Source of the DNA: Aliikangiella coralliicola
Lineage (GTDB): Bacteria; Pseudomonadota; Gammaproteobacteria; Enterobacterales; Kangiellaceae
Direction of reading: 5' to 3'
Assembly: GCF_007004725.1 (NCBI RefSeq)
Contig: NZ_ML660171.1
Location: 124,001-188,000 of the forward strand
DNA length: 64,000 nucleotides
Below the pieces are notes generated by a model. It was given only the letters and a program-made list of their open reading frames with translations, was not told the origin of the DNA and did not search any database. Below are positions 17,333 to 25,938 of the stretch, piece by piece (within the stretch, counting starts at the first letter, position 1; every line of letters begins with the position of its first letter). Position numbers and translations under genes: made by a program.

Positions 17333-18121
17333 TTAAGCCGCCCAGTTGTCAATTTGAGTAGTTTTGATTAATTTGCCTTTCTCTATGATTTCAGCCATCG
17401 ACAACCCCTGTTTGAATTTATGCCCAATTCTTGATTCAACAGATTTATATTCAAGGGCTAAATTTGGCCGCAATTGACTGGCGCGAATTAATGCTGATTC
17501 ACTGGCAAGAACACAAAAGCAACAAGAAAGACGTGGCATACCTTCATCATAAGCCCAGTGGTATCGAACCCCTGATTTATGAATATTTTCCCAGACTTCG
17601 TCTTCACTCCAGTCTAGAATTGGGCAATACTCATAAACATGACGCTTCGTTTTATTGCTGGCCGATTCATCTTTTTTGAAAAATAGCTTCTTCGCTCTTG
17701 CTGGTGATTCCTGACGGCGGAATCCCATGCAATTCAATATTCTTAATGGACGTTCTCCAGTGAATGTTTCAGAGGTTATTTGCGTTAGTAATTTACGCCC
17801 TTGGCCTCTTTTATGATCACTGGTGCAGTATCGACGAGCTGAATCTGGGAACTTTCCGCGCTGTTCAATATGTGTCAATAAATCTCCTTGAGGGCGCGCT
17901 ATTTTCTCGAATCTGAAACCGTAGCGATTGGCTTGTTCTTCTGCTAGTTCTGCGGTTCCAGGCCATTCCACGCGGCCTAAGTCTGCGTGAAACACGACAA
18001 CTCTATCTTGAATGCCAAGTTCGATGGCTTGCTTTCCAACTACATCTAAAATGGTTTGGCTATCTTTCCCTGCTGAGCTGTTGATTACAATCCAATCGAA
18101 GTATTTGAGATTGATAGTCAT
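17333..18121 (-). CDS. Phage PAPS-reductase-like PP-loop enzyme (262 aa)
   Basis: The PP-loop S-S-A-G-K-D-S at residues 15-21 binds ATP or a phosphosulfate. The later G-F-R-R-Q-E-S block and a C-C-F-C cluster are typical of the PAPS reductase/DndC-like superfamily. Phage members of this group are widespread, but their substrates are unknown; by analogy with DndC and thiolation enzymes they may activate a base or transfer sulfur. It lies 3 bases after the 2OG-oxygenase-like gene in the same operon, which hints at nucleic-acid or nucleotide modification. Length is close to other phage members. Confidence 0.85.
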   Translation of the reverse strand: MTINLKYFDWIVINSSAGKDSQTILDVVGKQAIELGIQDRVVVFHADLGRVEWPGTAELAEEQANRYGFRFEKIARPQGDLLTHIEQRGKFPDSARRYCTSDHKRGQGRKLLTQITSETFTGERPLRILNCMGFRRQESPARAKKLFFKKDESASNKTKRHVYEYCPILDWSEDEVWENIHKSGVRYHWAYDEGMPRLSCCFCVLASESALIRASQLRPNLALEYKSVESRIGHKFKQGLSMAEIIEKGKLIKTTQIDNWAA

Positions 18122-18124
18122 TGG

Positions 18125-18592
18125 TTAAGCCTCTTCAGTTTTAAATTGATTCTTTTCATTCCCCCAAATCACAAGAGAATATCGGGTGCTGTTACCTGGT
18201 GTAATTTCGTGCGGTGTACCTTCGGGCAGGTGATAGCCGAGAGTAGGGGATTCAGACATTTCACGATTGTTAATTTTTAACCGGCTCTCTCCACAATCCA
18301 TTCTGATGATAATTGTGTCGTTACCTGGGAATGCGTTATCAACGTGCTCGACTGCGTGTTGCTCTTGATTAAACTCGTGAATGCGAACGACATTGAGTTG
18401 ATAACCTGGAAGCTCAGCGTTGAGCATTTTCAAAACAACAGAATCAGTATCAGGTTTTAATTCGAGCAGTTTAAAATTTGTACCGGATGGCTTTTCTAAT
18501 ATCCGCGTGGAATGAATATTTCGTTTGAAGTAAGCCAGTAATTTATTATTTAAATCTGCGGAAATTGAAATCGGTTTTATGAGTGCATTCAT
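18125..18592 (-). CDS. 2OG-Fe(II) oxygenase-like phage protein (155 aa)
   Basis: H83-x-D85, H128 and R137 have the order and spacing of the iron-binding facial triad and the 2-oxoglutarate-binding Arg of the double-stranded beta-helix oxygenases; the segment between them is strand-rich. AlkB-like and prolyl-hydroxylase-like members use this layout. ATG 18592 is preferred to TTG 18613, which lies inside the GGGAGG ribosome site. It is the first gene of the leftward operon and overlaps functionally with the PP-loop enzyme that follows. The substrate is unknown. Confidence 0.6.
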   Translation of the reverse strand: MNALIKPISISADLNNKLLAYFKRNIHSTRILEKPSGTNFKLLELKPDTDSVVLKMLNAELPGYQLNVVRIHEFNQEQHAVEHVDNAFPGNDTIIIRMDCGESRLKINNREMSESPTLGYHLPEGTPHEITPGNSTRYSLVIWGNEKNQFKTEEA

Positions 18593-19122
18593 TTGCTTGA
18601 CCAAGCCTCCCAATTAAAAAATACGATTAAAATCTTCCCCAAAAGGGGTTTGTAACCTATTGATTTTGTTAGAGTGGGTAAGGGTATTTTTACTGTTTTT
18701 GTAAGGTTGGGTTTTACACTTAACTCTTTGAAATAGAAGTAGAATGTCTTAAAACTTGAGATATACGGATATGGGACAGTAATATAGTGTGGGTTAAACT
18801 AACACTAGACTTCCAGAGCCAATCAAATTGGAATTATCGGCGATTTGGGTTTCCCAAAGATAGTCCTGTTTCTAAGGTTGCTCCTACCCATTAAGTTAGC
18901 GAAATAATTCGAACGATAATATGCAGCTAACTATAGTGAGAAAAATGAATTAAACAGAACTCTTACATTGAGCCTTTTTGTTTCTGTCACAAAATTTCCC
19001 CTTTATAACTAATGCGAAACCATTAGTGTTGTTTCTGATAATAAGAGCTGTCTGAAATAGCTAGGCTGAAATCGGCGTTCTAACTGGATGCGGTTTTATT
19101 ATGGAAAATAGTTAGCTATAGT
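18593..19122. other. 530-base gap with the divergent promoters of the leftward phage operon and the 19123 gene
   Basis: No gene seen on either strand. A small CCCC-AAAA-GGGG hairpin lies at 18637-18648. The region is AT-rich and probably holds the early operon promoter and its operators, but I cannot point to a convincing -35/-10 pair. No tRNA or phage attachment repeat is visible. Confidence 0.35.
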
Positions 19123-19656
19123 ATGAAAATTAGACCTGTACAGGAAAAGGACTTGAGTCGCGATCCTTATAAAGCACCAGATACCCATCAAGAGTTATTA
19201 GTTAAAGCAAAAAGAAACCTCATCACACGATTAATATGTTGTGTATTGTGGTTTTTTTTCCTTGGATATGTGATTTCTACTGCAACTAACTTTGTCGTTG
19301 TATTAGAAACTGCACAGGAACCACATATTCAGAAAAGTGTAGATGCTTTAGATGAGCATTTCGAGTTAACACATGACCAAAAAGCCTCCTTGGCGGCTGG
19401 AATGGCAATTAACCAGTTTAAGGATTCCTACGGCTATATAATTTGGGGAGGAAATGTACTGTTAAGTTTTATTTTATTCTACTTCGGGGTTTTGCCAGGC
19501 ACATCTAAATTCAAATATATCAAGTGTGATGATGTTGATGAGCTTTGGGTCGAACCGCCCACAAAAGTCAATATTGAAAAAACTGATGATGTTAACGAAA
19601 ATATACGTCGATATAAAGAAGCGCAAAGAAAAGCCGTGTTGAACTCGAAACAATGA
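19123..19656 (+). CDS. Two-TM protein of unknown function (177 aa)
   Basis: Hydrophobic segments at about residues 35-60 and 107-127 enclose a roughly 45-residue loop; the C-terminal 50 residues are charged. There is no clear Shine-Dalgarno sequence. A strong intrinsic terminator follows 29 bases after its stop, marking it as a single-gene unit. Not recognised. Confidence 0.5.
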   Translation: MKIRPVQEKDLSRDPYKAPDTHQELLVKAKRNLITRLICCVLWFFFLGYVISTATNFVVVLETAQEPHIQKSVDALDEHFELTHDQKASLAAGMAINQFKDSYGYIIWGGNVLLSFILFYFGVLPGTSKFKYIKCDDVDELWVEPPTKVNIEKTDDVNENIRRYKEAQRKAVLNSKQ

Positions 19657-19684
19657 AAATAAAACTAAAATACTTCATCTTATT

Positions 19685-19708
19685 AAGCGTCAATTAGGCG
19701 CTTTTTTT
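19685..19708 (+). terminator. Intrinsic terminator after the 19123 gene
   Basis: AAGCGTC at 19685-19691 pairs with GGCGCTT at 19697-19703 (one G-T pair) with loop AATTA, followed by a run of T. Confidence 0.8.
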
Positions 19709-20023
19709 ATGCCTGAAAACTTTTAAGTAACTCCACATTAAAACTATTAACGTAGCGCAATATGTTCGCAGTTGTCGGTGTGTTTTTTGGCTTGGAAAAT
19801 TGTCCGAACATAAATTCCAATATCGATAATGATTTAGTTTTTTGCACGAATTAGAATTTATAGAAACAGAATTTCAGTAGTTTTTTTAAAATAGAGCTGG
19901 TTAAAGTTCTCTGCTAACTAATTATAAACTAAAGACTATTTCTCGAGGAGATAATTTAATTTAAACTTTTTTTAAAATGAATTATCTAAATAATTGTCGT
20001 TTAGACAAGCTAGTGAGGTAGTT
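19709..20023. other. AT-rich gap before the 20024 gene
   Basis: No gene seen. Several T/A runs and a GAGGAG at about 19945-19950 that is not followed by a useful start. Probably promoter and leader DNA of the next gene. Confidence 0.3.
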
Positions 20024-20464
20024 ATGAAAATTCCAGATTCTGCAATCGGACTTCTCGCAGCAATACTAATTGCTCTTTTTTATGCCGGATTTACTTACCC
20101 GACAGTTGTAATAGAAGCGACCGGTAGCGTTATCTCGTACACAACCAAAACCAAAGGAAGTGGTTTTAAAAATGCTGAAATTACAGGTAAGCGATTTAAT
20201 GATTGGAAGTACGTGATGCTCTTTATTTCTTTTAATCAATTGAGGGATGAAATTGATTTGCTTAATTCAAAATTTGAAGACTTTTATTTAAATGAAATTG
20301 ACGGAACAAATCCATCGGATGCTGACACAGAGATTCTCAGAAAATACCAGGACAACCTGATATCGAAATCACAAAACCTGATTTACACCTGGATCGGAAT
20401 AGTTCTATTTATGGCTTTGTTAATATTCATTTATATTCAAAAAAATAAAAAACAAAGTAAGTAA
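20024..20464 (+). CDS. Two-TM protein of unknown function (146 aa)
   Basis: The ATG at 20024 follows GTGAGG at 20013-20017. A membrane helix near the start (about 8-28) and another near the end (about 120-140) flank a polar, helical middle that would lie on one side of the membrane; the tail is Lys-rich. Unrecognised; part of the low-information stretch between phage operon and host genes. Confidence 0.5.
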   Translation: MKIPDSAIGLLAAILIALFYAGFTYPTVVIEATGSVISYTTKTKGSGFKNAEITGKRFNDWKYVMLFISFNQLRDEIDLLNSKFEDFYLNEIDGTNPSDADTEILRKYQDNLISKSQNLIYTWIGIVLFMALLIFIYIQKNKKQSK

Positions 20465-20524
20465 AATTTAACTTATTTGAATCGTAATTTTTCCGACGAT
20501 TAAGCCGCGAGAACAACCCTGTTT

Positions 20525-20779
20525 TTAACCTTTGCAATTTTTAGCCCGGTGCAGTCGCTTGTTGGCATATTTCGTTAAGACAATTGAGCCAACAACGCCA
20601 CCAATACCGACTGCTATCACACCTGGTACAAAAATCCAAAAAACGGCCACAAATATAACACTCGAATCGACCAATAGGCTTACCAATATAAAGATGACAT
20701 AAATACACACGTATGCTGACAGGGTACCTAACACAAATCCTAAAATCACACTTCCAAGGGTTATGAAGAAGTTACGCAT
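20525..20779 (-). CDS. Small three-helix membrane protein (84 aa)
   Basis: Almost wholly hydrophobic, with segments at about 5-28, 29-50 and 50-70 rich in Val, Ile and Gly, and a short basic tail. AGAG lies before the start. It converges on the 20024 gene. No family recognised. Confidence 0.45.
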   Translation of the reverse strand: MRNFFITLGSVILGFVLGTLSAYVCIYVIFILVSLLVDSSVIFVAVFWIFVPGVIAVGIGGVVGSIVLTKYANKRLHRAKNCKG

Positions 20780-20969
20780 GATTTTTCTCTGGCTTATTAA
20801 TTTAGAAGAATTATATGAATTTACCGGATTGAAGTATCTGTCGTTAGTCAGTGTCTAATATGTTAAGACTAAAGGTATCAGGCAGTTTTAACCCAATTTT
20901 TAATATCGATAATCTCTCAGGCTAGCTATAATGTGCCCAATATCAATTCAATCCTAGAAATGGCAGTTT

Positions 20970-21452
20970 ATGAAAATAGAAAATGATAAGGTTGTTCAGT
21001 TTAACTATAAGCTATCGGACGCTAACGATAAGGTACTTGAAGAGTCTGGAGAAAAAGTACCAATGGCTTATTTGCATGGCCATAAGAATCTATTACCGGC
21101 GCTAGAGCGAGAAATGGAAGGTAAACAAGCTGGTGACCAATTTAGCGCGATACTAGAGCCCAGTGAGGCTTATGGTGAAATTCGACCCGATCAGGAACAG
21201 CGCATCCCAGTTAAGCACTTACAAGGCGCCAAAAAGTGGAAAAAAGGAATGGTTGGTGTCGTACAGACTGAAAAGGGCAGACGCCAGGTGACTGTAGTTA
21301 AAGTTGGGAAATTTATGGTAACCGTAGATTTTAACCATCCATTTGCCGGTAAAACGCTAAAGTTTGATGTTGAAATTGTTGACGTCAGAGACGCGACTAA
21401 TGAAGAGATCGCTCACGGCCATGCCCATGGCGTCGGTGGACATCATCATTAG
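20970..21452 (+). CDS. SlyD-like FKBP-type peptidyl-prolyl isomerase (160 aa)
   Basis: SlyD-type FKBPs catalyse cis-trans isomerisation of prolyl bonds and act as chaperones and metal carriers. The N-terminal FKBP strands, the Y-L-H-G-H turn, the E-A-Y-G-E segment and the inserted flap domain are recognisable. The C-terminus is His-rich (H-G-H-A-H-G, then G-G-H-H-H), suitable for nickel or zinc binding, though shorter than in E. coli SlyD. It is the first clearly chromosomal gene after the phage region; a TATAAT at 20927-20932 lies in its leader. Confidence 0.88.
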   Translation: MKIENDKVVQFNYKLSDANDKVLEESGEKVPMAYLHGHKNLLPALEREMEGKQAGDQFSAILEPSEAYGEIRPDQEQRIPVKHLQGAKKWKKGMVGVVQTEKGRRQVTVVKVGKFMVTVDFNHPFAGKTLKFDVEIVDVRDATNEEIAHGHAHGVGGHHH

Positions 21453-21524
21453 CTGAGCAATCCTGCTCAAGGTTATATTGAGTCAGCTATAACTTGAAGC
21501 AAAAATATTAGAATAGGAGTTACT

Positions 21525-22190
21525 ATGTCTAACAATGTCTTAATCACCGGTGCAAATCGCGGGGTTGGTTTAGCACTTTGCCAGGAATATCTTTCGAGAG
21601 GCGATAATGTTTTTGCGGTATGTCGTCACGTTTCAGATGAAATTAAAGCCCTGCCAGTAACTATCATTTCAGGTGTTGATGTGGCTTCTGCTTCTGATAT
21701 GGAGAAGCTTAAGCAAGGTATCGCATCAGCTGAAATTGATATACTGATCAACAACGCTGGTATTTTAAGAAGCATGACATTTGATCGTCTCGATTTTGAT
21801 CAAATTGATGAGCAGTTTCAGGTTAATGCGGTAGCACCGCTACGAGTTGTTCAAACTCTCGCTGATAATTTAAAGAATGGCAGTAAAGTCGCAATGATCA
21901 CCAGTAGAATGGGCTCAATTGACGATAATACTTCTGGCGGCTCTTATGGCTATAGAATGTCAAAGGCTGCTCTGAATGCAGCGGGAAAATCTCTGGCGGT
22001 TGACTTTAAATCGAAAGGCGTATCGGTGGCACTTTTGCATCCAGGCTATGTGAATACTGAGATGGTTAATTATAGCGGCCAGATCGAACCTGACTTAGCA
22101 GCGGAGCGATTGGCGCAGAGGATCGATGATTTAAACCTGGAAAATACTGGCTCTTTCTGGCACTCCAATGGAGAAGTGTTGCCCTGGTAA
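21525..22190 (+). CDS. Short-chain dehydrogenase/reductase (221 aa)
   Basis: NAD(P)-dependent oxidoreductase fold: T-G-A-N-R-G-V-G nucleotide-binding loop at the start, N-N-A-G, the catalytic Ser of I-T-S-R-M-G and Y-x-x-x-K in Y-G-Y-R-M-S-K. AGGAG precedes the ATG. The length is typical of classical SDRs of the cytoplasmic type. The substrate cannot be predicted; the start follows slyD-like by 72 bases, so they may be co-transcribed. Confidence 0.88.
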   Translation: MSNNVLITGANRGVGLALCQEYLSRGDNVFAVCRHVSDEIKALPVTIISGVDVASASDMEKLKQGIASAEIDILINNAGILRSMTFDRLDFDQIDEQFQVNAVAPLRVVQTLADNLKNGSKVAMITSRMGSIDDNTSGGSYGYRMSKAALNAAGKSLAVDFKSKGVSVALLHPGYVNTEMVNYSGQIEPDLAAERLAQRIDDLNLENTGSFWHSNGEVLPW

Positions 22191-22209
22191 AAAGGAAATA
22201 GGTAGCGAT

Positions 22210-22229
22210 TAAAAAACACTGAGTTTTTT
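22210..22229. terminator. A/T-flanked hairpin between convergent SDR and GGDEF-EAL genes
   Basis: AAAAAC and GTTTTT arms around ACTGA lie 20 bases after the SDR stop and would read as an A-run, stem, T-run in both directions. The stem is short and AT-rich. Confidence 0.35.
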
Positions 22230-22299
22230 GACCAGGGAAGGTTTCGAAACTGAACGATTACTCTTCGTTTTATCTATTCAGAAATCAGATGTAAGAACG

Positions 22300-24345
22300 T
22301 TATTTGCAGATTACCAATATTTCCTCTGGCGAAACCGGTTTCGAAAGCAGAAATCCTTGTACCAGATCACATTGATGTTTAGTTAAAAAATCTAACTGGT
22401 ATTGATCCTCAACACATTCTGTCACCAGTTCCAACCCTAAACTGTGAGCAAGAATGATGGTCGAACGGACGATCCCCTGACTAGCTTTGCTTTCTTTCAG
22501 ATTTTTAATAAACATGCCGTCAAGTTTTAGCGTATCGGCAGGGAAATTTTGAATATACTGTAAGGAAGAATACCCGGTACCAAAATCGTCAATTGCAATG
22601 CGAGCGCCAATTTTCTTAATGGCTGTAAGATTTTCAATGGTTCTTTGAGTATGCTCGACGAAAACCGCTTCGGTAATTTCTATTTCAAGTTGTCGGGCGA
22701 CAATCTGATTCAGTAATATTTCTTTTTTCAAATGCTCAAGTAATGTATCGCTGATTAAATGACCGGCGGATACATTGATGGCGACGGTAATATCGTTCAT
22801 TCCCTGTTCTCGCCAGAGCCTGAGTTGTTTACACACTTGCGAGATTACCCAGAGATCGATTTGATTGATAATACCGGTTTCTTCAGCGATAGGGATGAAA
22901 ACCGCGGGAGATATTTCGCCAACATCGCTATTGTTCCAGCGGATTAGCGCTTCAACATTTTTATATTGATTGTCCTTTAAGCGCATTTGGGGTTGGTATA
23001 CCAGGTGAAACTCGTTGTTCTCGATAGCGTTTCTCAGGTTACTCTCAATCGCTAATCTTTCGAGTGAGGTCTGATTCATGTCGTCGGAATAGAAACTATA
23101 GTTACCGGGGCCTTTCTCTTTTGCATGGTACATGCTGATATCAGCATTTTTTAGCAGTATTTTGTCATCAGAACCATCGTTAGGGTAAATGCTAATTCCG
23201 ATACTGGTAGAGACATGTAAAATGTGTTCCTGCAGTCGAAACGGCGTTTTAAAACTATCGATAATTCTTCTTGCTGTAATGGCTGCGTCTCGCGGAGAAT
23301 TGAGGTTTTCGAGTAAAAATACGAATTCATCTCCACCTAATCTGGCCACGGTATCGCCTTCGCGGGCCATTTTTGATAGTCGCTTTGCCACTTCTTTAAG
23401 AAGCTGATCACCGTTTTGATGACCTAGGTTATCGTTAATGACTTTAAATCGATCCAGATCCAGAAAGAGCAGGGCGAGAATAGATTGGGTACGAGAGGAT
23501 TTTGAGATTGCTTGATGTAATCTGTCGACCAATAAATATCGATTCGGTAGTCCGGTTAACGAGTCAAAGTGAGCTTTTTGGTAAAGTTGTTCGGTACGCA
23601 CTTCAACCAGTCTTTGTAGTTGCTTTCCATGCATGGTGAGTTCGTTTTCTCTTTCCTGAACGGCATCTAACATCTTGTTAAATCCCTTTATCAGCCGACC
23701 TATTTCATCGTCGCTTCGCGGATTTAGTCGCTTTTCGAAATTTTTGGATTTATAGACATTGTTAACGTGACGAACCATCCGCCTTATGGGGAGTGTCAGT
23801 AGATTCTGAAAATACCCTGCGAGGATAATTGAAACGATTATTGAAGCAACAAATAACCCGGCAATAAAGAAAATAAAGAGGTTTTCCTGTGACAGGAGTT
23901 GCTGCAGGTTGTGGTTAACATAAACGTAGCCAACTAACTGTTCGTCATCAAAAATAGGCTCGGCGATAAAAAGCTCGGTTTCTGTTCTCTCCAGGCGTTG
24001 ACTAATATCCATTTCAGGCAACGGCATACCTTGTTGGTCGGTGTAATAACCGAGCAAACTACCATTGGCGAGCAGCAAAGCTGCCACATGAACCGACTGT
24101 GAACTACCCAATTGTTTGACGACTTGATTAGCAGCTGCATCGTCTATTGATTTGACCGCTGCTTTAGCTTTTTCACCAGTGATATGTGCGTGTTGAACTG
24201 CTTTATCGATGGTGTTTTGTTCAAGTGTTTTATTGACTGTCAGATACAAAAATAAGACAAACGCAATAGTCATGACAATAACAATGATTGTCATCATTAA
24301 CGTCAGTTGAGCTCGAAATGATAAAGGTGGTCGCTTTCGTTTCAC
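22300..24345 (-). CDS. Membrane GGDEF-EAL cyclic-di-GMP protein with HAMP (681 aa)
   Basis: Two membrane helices (about 13-35 and 153-178) enclose a periplasmic sensor region of about 115 residues; a HAMP segment follows (about 180-232). The GGDEF domain has an intact G-G-D-E-F at 337-341 and an R-E-G-D I-site five residues before it, so it can make and be inhibited by c-di-GMP. The EAL domain has E-A-L at 465-467, D-D-F-G-T-G-Y-S-S and Q-G-F, so it can probably also hydrolyse c-di-GMP. Net activity cannot be told from sequence. Convergent with the SDR gene. Confidence 0.92.
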   Translation of the reverse strand: MKRKRPPLSFRAQLTLMMTIIVIVMTIAFVLFLYLTVNKTLEQNTIDKAVQHAHITGEKAKAAVKSIDDAAANQVVKQLGSSQSVHVAALLLANGSLLGYYTDQQGMPLPEMDISQRLERTETELFIAEPIFDDEQLVGYVYVNHNLQQLLSQENLFIFFIAGLFVASIIVSIILAGYFQNLLTLPIRRMVRHVNNVYKSKNFEKRLNPRSDDEIGRLIKGFNKMLDAVQERENELTMHGKQLQRLVEVRTEQLYQKAHFDSLTGLPNRYLLVDRLHQAISKSSRTQSILALLFLDLDRFKVINDNLGHQNGDQLLKEVAKRLSKMAREGDTVARLGGDEFVFLLENLNSPRDAAITARRIIDSFKTPFRLQEHILHVSTSIGISIYPNDGSDDKILLKNADISMYHAKEKGPGNYSFYSDDMNQTSLERLAIESNLRNAIENNEFHLVYQPQMRLKDNQYKNVEALIRWNNSDVGEISPAVFIPIAEETGIINQIDLWVISQVCKQLRLWREQGMNDITVAINVSAGHLISDTLLEHLKKEILLNQIVARQLEIEITEAVFVEHTQRTIENLTAIKKIGARIAIDDFGTGYSSLQYIQNFPADTLKLDGMFIKNLKESKASQGIVRSTIILAHSLGLELVTECVEDQYQLDFLTKHQCDLVQGFLLSKPVSPEEILVICK

Positions 24346-24819
24346 TATTGTTTCTTATTTTATGTCCTGATTTGTTATTTCGCACCCTGGGTGTCTAACA
24401 CTATCCAATATCATATGCCTAACGTCATATGCCAAGGCCAGCGGTCGGTATTTTGGGGTAATAATTAGCCATAGTGCTTCGTTTGTTAACTATTACTGAC
24501 AACACCGCAAATTTGTGCCGGTCAGATATACCGATTATAGATTTAAGAATAGCTGATTTTACTTATCTGACAACAGATTATTCGAGTTTTGCCAACAAAA
24601 TCTGCATCTTGTGGTGATTTTAAGGCATTGATTAATTGGCTTAAATTAGTATTGAGTGCGATCTGAAACCAATAGTGTTTTTGGAATCAATTTACTCTGA
24701 GAGACAAACCCGAAAAGGATTGATATCAACAGCTAATCTGGACTAGGGGTATATAACCAAATGTGATAAAGTACCCCGGTCGAAAAATAGCGTGGCTTTA
24801 GCCGTTGTATGGAGTATCA
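24346..24819. other. 474-base intergenic region between divergent genes
   Basis: No gene seen. It holds a palindrome CACCC-T-GGGTG at about 24383-24393, a repeated TCATATGCC at about 24411 and 24425 (14-base spacing) and TTGATATCAA at 24720-24729. These are candidate operator sites, but no known motif is recognised. Confidence 0.35.
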
Positions 24820-25803
24820 ATGAAACCGTTCGAAACGAACCAAATACACAGTAATATTCTGAAAATGATTGGCAATACGCCGATGGTCGAGCTTACTCAT
24901 CTCGACACGGGTTGTTGTCGTTTATTTGTGAAGTTGGAGCTTAATAACCCAACAGGCTCAATTAAAGATCGTATCGCACTCAAAATGATTGAGGTGGCGG
25001 AAGCCAATGGCGAATTAAAACCGGGTGACACCATAATTGAGGCAACTGCCGGTAATACGGGGCTTGGCCTGGCATTGGTTGCCGGTCAAAAAGGTTATCC
25101 ACTTATTATCGTACTGCCCGATAAAATGAGTATGGAAAAAGAATATAATTTGCGCGCGATGGGGGCGGAAGTTATACGCACCCGTTCAGATGTTAACAAG
25201 GGTCATCCTGAGCATTATCAAGATTTGGCGGCAAGGTTAGCCAAAGAAAAAGGTGCATTTTTTGTTAATCAATTTGCTAATCCTGCCAATGTACAAGCCC
25301 ATTTTGAAACCACAGGCCCTGAAATATGGGAGCAAACAGAAGGCACGGTTGATGCCTTTGTGTGTGGCGTCGGTTCAAGTGGAACTTTGTCAGGCGTGGG
25401 CAGCTATCTTAAATCGAAAAAGCCGGACGTCCAGATGGTTCTGGCAGATCCAGAAGGCTCTATTCTTGCCCCATTGCATAACACCGGGCATGCGCCTGAG
25501 CCCGGTCGTTGGTTAGTGGAAGGAATAGGTGAAGATTTTATTCCTAGTATTTGTGATATGGACTTGATTGATGTGGCTTACCCCATATCAGATAAAGATG
25601 CCATGCTAACTGCGCGAGAATTGTTGCTTAAAGAAGGTATTATGGCAGGATCGTCCACCGGAACCTTGTTGAAAGCAGCGCTGAATTATTGTTTGCAACA
25701 AACCGAACCAAAAAACGTCGTATCCTTGGTATGTGATACGGGCAATCGATATTTATCCAAGTTGTATAATGACAACTGGATGAAAGAAAAAGGGTTTCTC
25801 TAG
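24820..25803 (+). CDS. Cystathionine beta-synthase/cysteine synthase family, PLP enzyme (327 aa)
   Basis: Fold-type II PLP enzyme that condenses serine and homocysteine to cystathionine (or makes cysteine). N-P-T-G-S-I-K-D-R places the PLP Lys at 49; A-T-A-G-N-T-G and V-G-S-S-G-T-L-S-G bind the cofactor and phosphate. It closely follows the PA0399-type CBS pattern of Pseudomonas. There is no C-terminal Bateman domain. The ATG at 24820 is preferred to 24805 because GGAG is 5 bases before it. The cystathionine gamma-lyase gene follows 135 bases downstream, giving a reverse-transsulfuration pair. Confidence 0.88.
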   Translation: MKPFETNQIHSNILKMIGNTPMVELTHLDTGCCRLFVKLELNNPTGSIKDRIALKMIEVAEANGELKPGDTIIEATAGNTGLGLALVAGQKGYPLIIVLPDKMSMEKEYNLRAMGAEVIRTRSDVNKGHPEHYQDLAARLAKEKGAFFVNQFANPANVQAHFETTGPEIWEQTEGTVDAFVCGVGSSGTLSGVGSYLKSKKPDVQMVLADPEGSILAPLHNTGHAPEPGRWLVEGIGEDFIPSICDMDLIDVAYPISDKDAMLTARELLLKEGIMAGSSTGTLLKAALNYCLQQTEPKNVVSLVCDTGNRYLSKLYNDNWMKEKGFL

Positions 25804-25938
25804 CCAGTCACTCAATGAATTTGTATGGTTTGTTAGGCAGAATTGCTTTATGAAATTGTAACTTTCAGGTTATTGATGAGTTTTGAATAAAGAATCTGTG
25901 TTGAGTTTTTAATAAAGAATCAGTTTTGAGAAAACATT

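Noticed and set aside
18637-18648. CCCC-AAAA-GGGG hairpin upstream of the phage early operon
   Set aside because: Only four pairs and not a perfect palindrome; too little to call an operator.
19978-20022. 14-residue leader-peptide-like frame before the 20024 gene
   Set aside because: No ribosome site and no regulatory codon run or hairpin pair; length is at the chance level.
20927-20932. TATAAT before the SlyD-like gene as a full promoter
   Set aside because: No acceptable -35 at 16-18 bases upstream, so only the -10 is suggestive.
18593-20969. tRNA gene or attachment-site repeat at the prophage edge
   Set aside because: I looked for tRNA-like arms and matching direct repeats on both strands and saw none; the other end of the prophage is outside the window.
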